Part shown: piece after piece, positions 6,706 to 8,856 of the stretch
Layout of the letters: every line of letters begins with the position of its first letter
How positions within the stretch are numbered: the stretch's first letter is position 1
NCBI GenBank assembly: GCA_005878635.1
Contig: VBLS01000071.1
Location: 1 to 8,856 of the forward strand
Length of the DNA: 8,856 bases
Direction: 5' to 3'
Source: Methanobacteriota archaeon
GTDB taxonomy: Archaea > Thermoplasmatota > Thermoplasmata > RBG-16-68-12
Position numbers and translations under genes: made by a program
The notes under the pieces: model-generated
What the model was told of the DNA's origin: nothing
Database searches by the model: none
The model's input: only the letters and a program-made list of their open reading frames with translations

Positions 6706-6729
6706 GATCGCCGAAGGGATCGGCCCGAC

Positions 6730-6756
6730 CCGGGAATCCCTCGCGTGGAATCCCGG
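6730..6756 (+). repeat. Hairpin in the frdC-frdD gap
   Basis: CCGGGA (6730-6735) pairs with TCCCGG (6751-6756). After one A-A mismatch, TCC (6737-6739) pairs with GGA (6747-6749). This gives nine pairs and a 7-base loop. It occupies most of the 61-base frdC-frdD gap and ends ten bases before the frdD GTG, where no SD is visible. It could tune frdD translation or mRNA processing so that the two anchors are made in step. No T-run follows, so it is not a convincing terminator. Confidence 0.4.
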
Positions 6757-6766
6757 CCGTCAGACC

Positions 6767-7156
6767 GTGCATGCGGACGTCGCGGCACCGGACGAGGTCC
6801 TCCTCGAGCCGGTGATCTGGAGCCTCTTCTCCGTCGGCGGCTTCATCACGGCGTTCCTGCTCCCGGTGACGCTCTTCCTGCTCTTCTTCGCGGCCCCGTT
6901 CCATTTGTGGCCCTTCGATCCGGCCGCCTATGGGACCTTCCTCGCTCACTGGAAGGAGCCGCTCGTCCGCCTGTTCTTCTTCGTCCTGATCGGCGGCTCC
7001 CTCTTCCACGGCACGCACCGACTGAAGTTCATGCTCATGGACGCAGGATTCAAGGGCCCCGCGGCGGAGGCGCTGCTGGACCTCATCTTGAACGGCGTCG
7101 CGATTTTCGGGAGCCTCGGCGCGCTTTACTACGCGTTGCGCGGGTGGCTTTTCTAG
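6767..7156 (+). CDS. frdD: Fumarate reductase membrane anchor subunit D, E. coli FrdD-like
   Basis: A 129-residue second membrane anchor of the complex. It has three hydrophobic segments (about 18-42, 66-84, 103-123). The start of the mature region, Glu-Pro-Val-Ile-Trp-Ser-Leu-Phe-x-x-Gly-Gly (14-25), and the following x-Pro-Val in helix 1 follow E. coli FrdD closely. So does the His-Gly-x-His-Arg-x-x-x-x-Met-x-Asp segment (81-92, near the end of helix 2). Length fits (119 in E. coli). The first usable start is GTG 6767. The frame is open upstream through the end of frdC but has no ATG, GTG or TTG there, and GTG 6767 gives the family-typical short polar N-terminus. The last 74 bases, encoding most of helix 3, are also read antisense by the convergent gene at 7083-7553. 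Confidence 0.85.
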   Translation: MHADVAAPDEVLLEPVIWSLFSVGGFITAFLLPVTLFLLFFAAPFHLWPFDPAAYGTFLAHWKEPLVRLFFFVLIGGSLFHGTHRLKFMLMDAGFKGPAAEALLDLILNGVAIFGSLGALYYALRGWLF

Positions 7157-7553
7157 CCGGCTTCGATTTCTTGACCCTCGACTTCTTGGCTCTCGCCTTC
7201 TTGGACGTCCGCTTCGGCCTTTTGGCGGGGGCTTTCTTCGCGGGCGTCTTCCTGGCGGGGGCTTTCCGGGTCGCTTTCGGCGGCGCCGGCTCGGCCGACG
7301 GCATGAGCTTGTAGACGAAGTCTTTCTCTCGTACGCGGTCGCGCACCTTCATTCCGACTTCCTGGCCCGCTCCCGCGGTCGAGACGGTCGCATGTTCGAT
7401 CTGCAGCGAGTCCACGGTCTGCTCGACGTTCGTCGTCGGACCTTGGATCTGGACCGTGTCGCCGATCGCAAGCGAACCTTCCGTGAGCCGGATCGCCGCG
7501 ACCCCGATGTGGCCGAAGAAGTGGAAGACCTCGCCGACCTTCTTCCGTTCCAT
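7083..7553 (-). CDS. EF-Tu domain-2-like protein with histone-H1-like basic tail
   Basis: A 156-residue two-part protein. Residues 1-83 form a small beta-barrel of the translation-factor domain-2 type: GEVFHFFGHIGVAAIRL, then Leu-Ala-Ile-Gly-Asp-Thr-Val-Gln-Ile-Gln-Gly (28-38), then an Ile-Glu-His segment and an Ala-Gly-Gln-Glu-Val-Gly-Met-Lys-Val motif (62-70). This matches the stand-alone elongation-factor-like proteins of archaea and bacteria, which lack the GTPase domain. From about residue 84 it is a disordered tail of Lys, Arg, Ala, Pro, Ser and Thr. Half of residues 91-156 are Lys or Arg (33 of 66), with no acidic residue after Glu88. The ATG at 7553 follows a TATA-like TATTTAT by about 27 bases, so the mRNA is probably leaderless. 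The gene is convergent with frdD and overlaps its last 74 bases; residues 133-156 come from that overlap. The tail suggests RNA, ribosome or DNA binding, an inference only. Confidence 0.78.
   Translation of the reverse strand: MERKKVGEVFHFFGHIGVAAIRLTEGSLAIGDTVQIQGPTTNVEQTVDSLQIEHATVSTAGAGQEVGMKVRDRVREKDFVYKLMPSAEPAPPKATRKAPARKTPAKKAPAKRPKRTSKKARAKKSRVKKSKPARKATRATRSKARRGSRKSRRRSR
7223..7266 (-). repeat. Two 14-bp direct repeats in the basic tail
   Basis: The same 14 bases, TGGCGGGGGCTTTC on the plus strand, occur at 7223-7236 and 7253-7266, exactly 30 bases apart. They encode Lys-Ala-Pro-Ala twice (residues 97-100 and 107-110). The tail probably grew by duplication of a 10-codon unit, as in other Lys/Ala/Pro-rich tails. 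Confidence 0.55.
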
Positions 7554-7576
7554 TGACGCCGCATGGGTTGGACGGC

Positions 7577-7585
7577 GATAAATAC
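7577..7585 (-). promoter_or_regulatory. TATA box of the EF-Tu-like gene
   Basis: GTATTTATC on the minus strand is centred about 27 bases before the ATG at 7553, in otherwise G/C-rich sequence. It is the clearest TATA box of the window and points to a transcript starting at or beside the start codon. Confidence 0.55.
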
Positions 7586-7608
7586 GTTCGCGGTTCCCGG
7601 TGCGGCCG

Positions 7609-7619
7609 TGAGAATCTCA
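7609..7619. repeat. Small dyad in the divergent EF-Tu-like / LSm promoter region
   Basis: TGAGA-A-TCTCA is an 11-base inverted repeat about midway in the 104-base gap (7554-7657) between the two divergent genes. It could bind a shared regulator. With 5-bp arms it may be chance. Confidence 0.22.
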
Positions 7620-7631
7620 GATGGGAGGACG

Positions 7632-7642
7632 AAAAGTCTTAA
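7632..7642 (+). promoter_or_regulatory. Candidate promoter of the LSm gene
   Basis: AAAAGTCTTAA is the A/T-rich element upstream of the LSm gene. Depending on which part acts as TATA box, the transcript would start near the ATG at 7658, or just after it, leaving the ATG at 7691 as the first start. Confidence 0.33.
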
Positions 7643-7657
7643 GTGCAAACAGGAATT

Positions 7658-7906
7658 ATGGCGACCGCGGAAGGGGGGAATGTCCTTCTCATGGTGATGC
7701 CTCTTAATGTCCTAGAAAAATCTATCAACAAGCGCGTACAGCTCCTGCTCAAGGACAATCGCATCCTCGAGGGAAAGCTCGTCGGCTATGACGATTACAT
7801 GAACATGGTCCTCGAGGACACGGAGGAGACCCGCGAGGACAACGTGCGCCGCGTGGGCACCGTCGTCCTCCGAGGGAACAACGTCGTCACGATCGTCCCG
7901 AAGTGA
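7658..7906 (+). CDS. Archaeal Sm-like (LSm) RNA-binding protein
   Basis: An 82-residue Sm-fold protein expected to form a ring (usually a heptamer in archaea) that binds U-rich RNA and takes part in RNA processing or turnover. The Sm1 motif covers about residues 26-58, with Gly-Tyr-Asp-x2-Met-Asn-Met-Val-Leu (43-52); Asn49 is the expected uridine-contact residue. The Sm2 motif is 67-80 with Leu-Arg-Gly-Asn-Asn (71-75); Arg72-Gly73 complete the pocket. The frame opens at GTG 7643. ATG 7658 is chosen because it gives the usual archaeal length. ATG 7691 (71 residues, beginning Met-Val-Met-Pro-Leu-Asn-Val-Leu) is a real alternative that would start the protein directly at the Sm fold, with GGGGGG 12 bases upstream. 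It is divergent from the EF-Tu-like gene and followed after 48 bases by a sugar nucleotidyltransferase gene with its own promoter. Confidence 0.92.
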   Translation: MATAEGGNVLLMVMPLNVLEKSINKRVQLLLKDNRILEGKLVGYDDYMNMVLEDTEETREDNVRRVGTVVLRGNNVVTIVPK

Positions 7907-7920
7907 AGCGCCCGGACAGA

Positions 7921-7931
7921 AAATAGATATT
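7921..7931 (+). promoter_or_regulatory. TATA box of the nucleotidyltransferase gene
   Basis: AAATAGATATT is centred about 28-29 bases before the ATG at 7955, in the 48-base gap after LSm. Position and composition fit an archaeal TATA box for a leaderless transcript, so this gene need not depend on LSm read-through. Confidence 0.5.
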
Positions 7932-7937
7932 CGCGGC

Positions 7938-7951
7938 CCCTCTTCAGAGGG
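7938..7951. promoter_or_regulatory. Dyad between TATA box and start of the nucleotidyltransferase gene
   Basis: CCCTCT-TC-AGAGGG is a 14-base inverted repeat ending three bases before the ATG at 7955. If transcription is leaderless it lies between TATA box and start site, a repressor position. It could also be a small terminator-like hairpin for LSm, although no T-run follows. Confidence 0.35.
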
Positions 7952-7954
7952 CGG

Positions 7955-8856
7955 ATGCAGCTCGTGATCATCGCGGGGGGCCTCGGCCGCCGGCTCCGCC
8001 CCCTCACCTTGAGTCGACCGAAGGCCCTCATCCCGCTCGTCGATCGGCCGATGGTCGTCCACCTGCTCGACGCCCTCCCCGCCACCTGCGAGGAGGTGCT
8101 CATCGCCGTGAACTACCGGTTCGATCAAGTCCGCGACTTCTTTCGGGATCGGGACTTCCACCGGGAGATCCGGGTCATCGATGAACCGGTCCCGCTCGGG
8201 ACCGGCGGCGCGCTGAAGAACCTGGAGCGCCACATCCACGGTCCCTTCGCAGTATACAACGGCGACGTCGTCGACACGCTCGATTTCGACGGGCTCGTCC
8301 GCGCCCACCGGAAGGGCCGCGGCATCGGGACCATCGCCGTTTGGCCCGTCGACGATCCGAGCGCGTTCGGGGCGGTCGAGATCACGAAAGACCGCATCGT
8401 CCGTTTCGTCGAAAAGCCGGCGAAGGGAGAGACCGCGAGCCACCTGGTGAACGCGGGCCAATACGTGTTCGAGCCTCGCGTGTTCGACTTCATCGAGGCG
8501 GGCCACCCCGTCTCGCTTGAGCGGGAGGTCTTCCCGCGGTTGATCGAGGAGGGCCTCACGCCCTATCGCTTCGACGGATGGTGGTCCGACGCCGGCACGT
8601 TGTCGAATTACCTGAACGCGCAGCGCCTCCTCCTCGCGGCGAGCCGCGCGAAGATCGCGCCCGATTCCGATGTCACCGCGGGCACGCTGCGGCCTCCCGT
8701 GTACGTGAGCGCGGGCTGCTTCGTGGAAGGTCGGCTGGGCCCCGACGTGGTCCTCGGCAAGTCCTGTCGCGTCGGCCGCGCGACCGTCGCGAACGCGACC
8801 CTCCTCGAAGGCGTGAGCGTGGACGACAAGGCGGACATCGCCTCCTCGATCGTGGG
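7955..8856 (+). CDS. Sugar-phosphate nucleotidyltransferase, NDP-sugar synthase (GDP-mannose pyrophosphorylase-like), 3' partial
   Basis: The first 300 codons are present; the gene continues past the right edge. The enzyme joins a nucleotide to a sugar-1-phosphate, making an activated sugar for glycans, glycolipids or protein glycosylation. The N-terminal Rossmann-like domain has the signature Ala-Gly-Gly-x-Gly-x-Arg-Leu-Arg-Pro-Leu-Thr (7-18) and Arg-Pro-Lys-Ala-Leu-Ile-Pro (21-27). It also has Gly-Thr-Gly-Gly-Ala (82-86), Asn-Gly-Asp (102-104, metal site), Glu-Lys-Pro (153-155), Asn-Ala-Gly (167-169) and Trp-x-Asp-x-Gly-Thr (210-215). From about residue 245 a run of V/A-rich hexapeptide-like turns begins (YVSAGCFVEG, VVLGKSCRVG), the start of a left-handed beta-helix domain as in GDP-mannose and glucose-1-phosphate pyrophosphorylases. 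The ATG fits the family start and a TATA-like box lies about 28 bases upstream. Sugar and nucleotide specificity cannot be decided from the part seen. Confidence 0.9.
   Translation, partial: MQLVIIAGGLGRRLRPLTLSRPKALIPLVDRPMVVHLLDALPATCEEVLIAVNYRFDQVRDFFRDRDFHREIRVIDEPVPLGTGGALKNLERHIHGPFAVYNGDVVDTLDFDGLVRAHRKGRGIGTIAVWPVDDPSAFGAVEITKDRIVRFVEKPAKGETASHLVNAGQYVFEPRVFDFIEAGHPVSLEREVFPRLIEEGLTPYRFDGWWSDAGTLSNYLNAQRLLLAASRAKIAPDSDVTAGTLRPPVYVSAGCFVEGRLGPDVVLGKSCRVGRATVANATLLEGVSVDDKADIASSIV

Noticed and set aside
7223..7266. Repeat pair considered as a CRISPR or mobile-element remnant
   Set aside because: The 14-bp repeats are 30 bases apart, in frame within a coding tail and encode Lys-Ala-Pro-Ala twice, so they are internal protein repeats.
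7712..8506. A 264-codon minus-strand open frame opposite LSm and the nucleotidyltransferase
   Set aside because: It is antisense to two genes with clear family motifs, and its translation is Asp/Glu/Arg-rich without any domain pattern.

Overview
The window is GC-rich DNA with short intergenic gaps and looks archaeal, most likely from a high-GC member of the Thermoplasmatota; the phylum is an inference. Three things support this. There is an archaeal Sm-like (LSm) RNA-binding protein. There is a small stand-alone EF-Tu domain-2-like protein. Several genes also carry an A/T-rich TATA-like box about 27-30 bp before the start codon with no Shine-Dalgarno (SD) sequence, the layout of leaderless archaeal transcripts. 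Others (the partial gene at the left edge, the ABC permease, frdB, frdC) have SD-like signals, so translation initiation is mixed.

Left part (1-2444). The 5' end of a secreted or lipobox-less membrane-anchored protein runs off the left edge on the minus strand. It is divergent from an unrecognised four-helix membrane protein (321-836). Next, on the minus strand, comes a two-gene ABC-2 exporter: ATPase (1560-2444), then permease (842-1579), overlapping by 20 nt. Its leader holds two perfect palindromes of 14 and 12 bp, which are good operator candidates.

Middle (2445-7156). A 371-residue single-pass surface protein of unknown function (2624-3739) has lower-GC codon use than its neighbours. 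It is followed by a complete four-gene frdA-frdB-frdC-frdD cluster (3850-7156). The flavoprotein, iron-sulfur subunit and both membrane anchors all resemble the Escherichia coli FrdABCD (type D, haem-free anchor) enzyme rather than the anchor types usually described in archaea. This is the most notable content of the window. The complex would couple fumarate/succinate interconversion to the quinone pool in the membrane.

Right part (7083-8856). On the minus strand lies an EF-Tu domain-2-like protein with a histone-H1-like Lys/Arg/Ala/Pro tail. The end of its gene overlaps the 3' end of frdD antisense by 74 bp. It is divergent from the LSm gene (7658-7906). A sugar-phosphate nucleotidyltransferase (NDP-sugar synthase, GDP-mannose pyrophosphorylase-like) follows from its own promoter and runs off the right edge. 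I saw no tRNA, rRNA, CRISPR array, insertion sequence or integrase. I found no obviously new defence or mobile system. The points of interest are the bacterial-type Frd complex, the tailed translation-factor-like protein with its antisense overlap, and the palindromes in front of the exporter.
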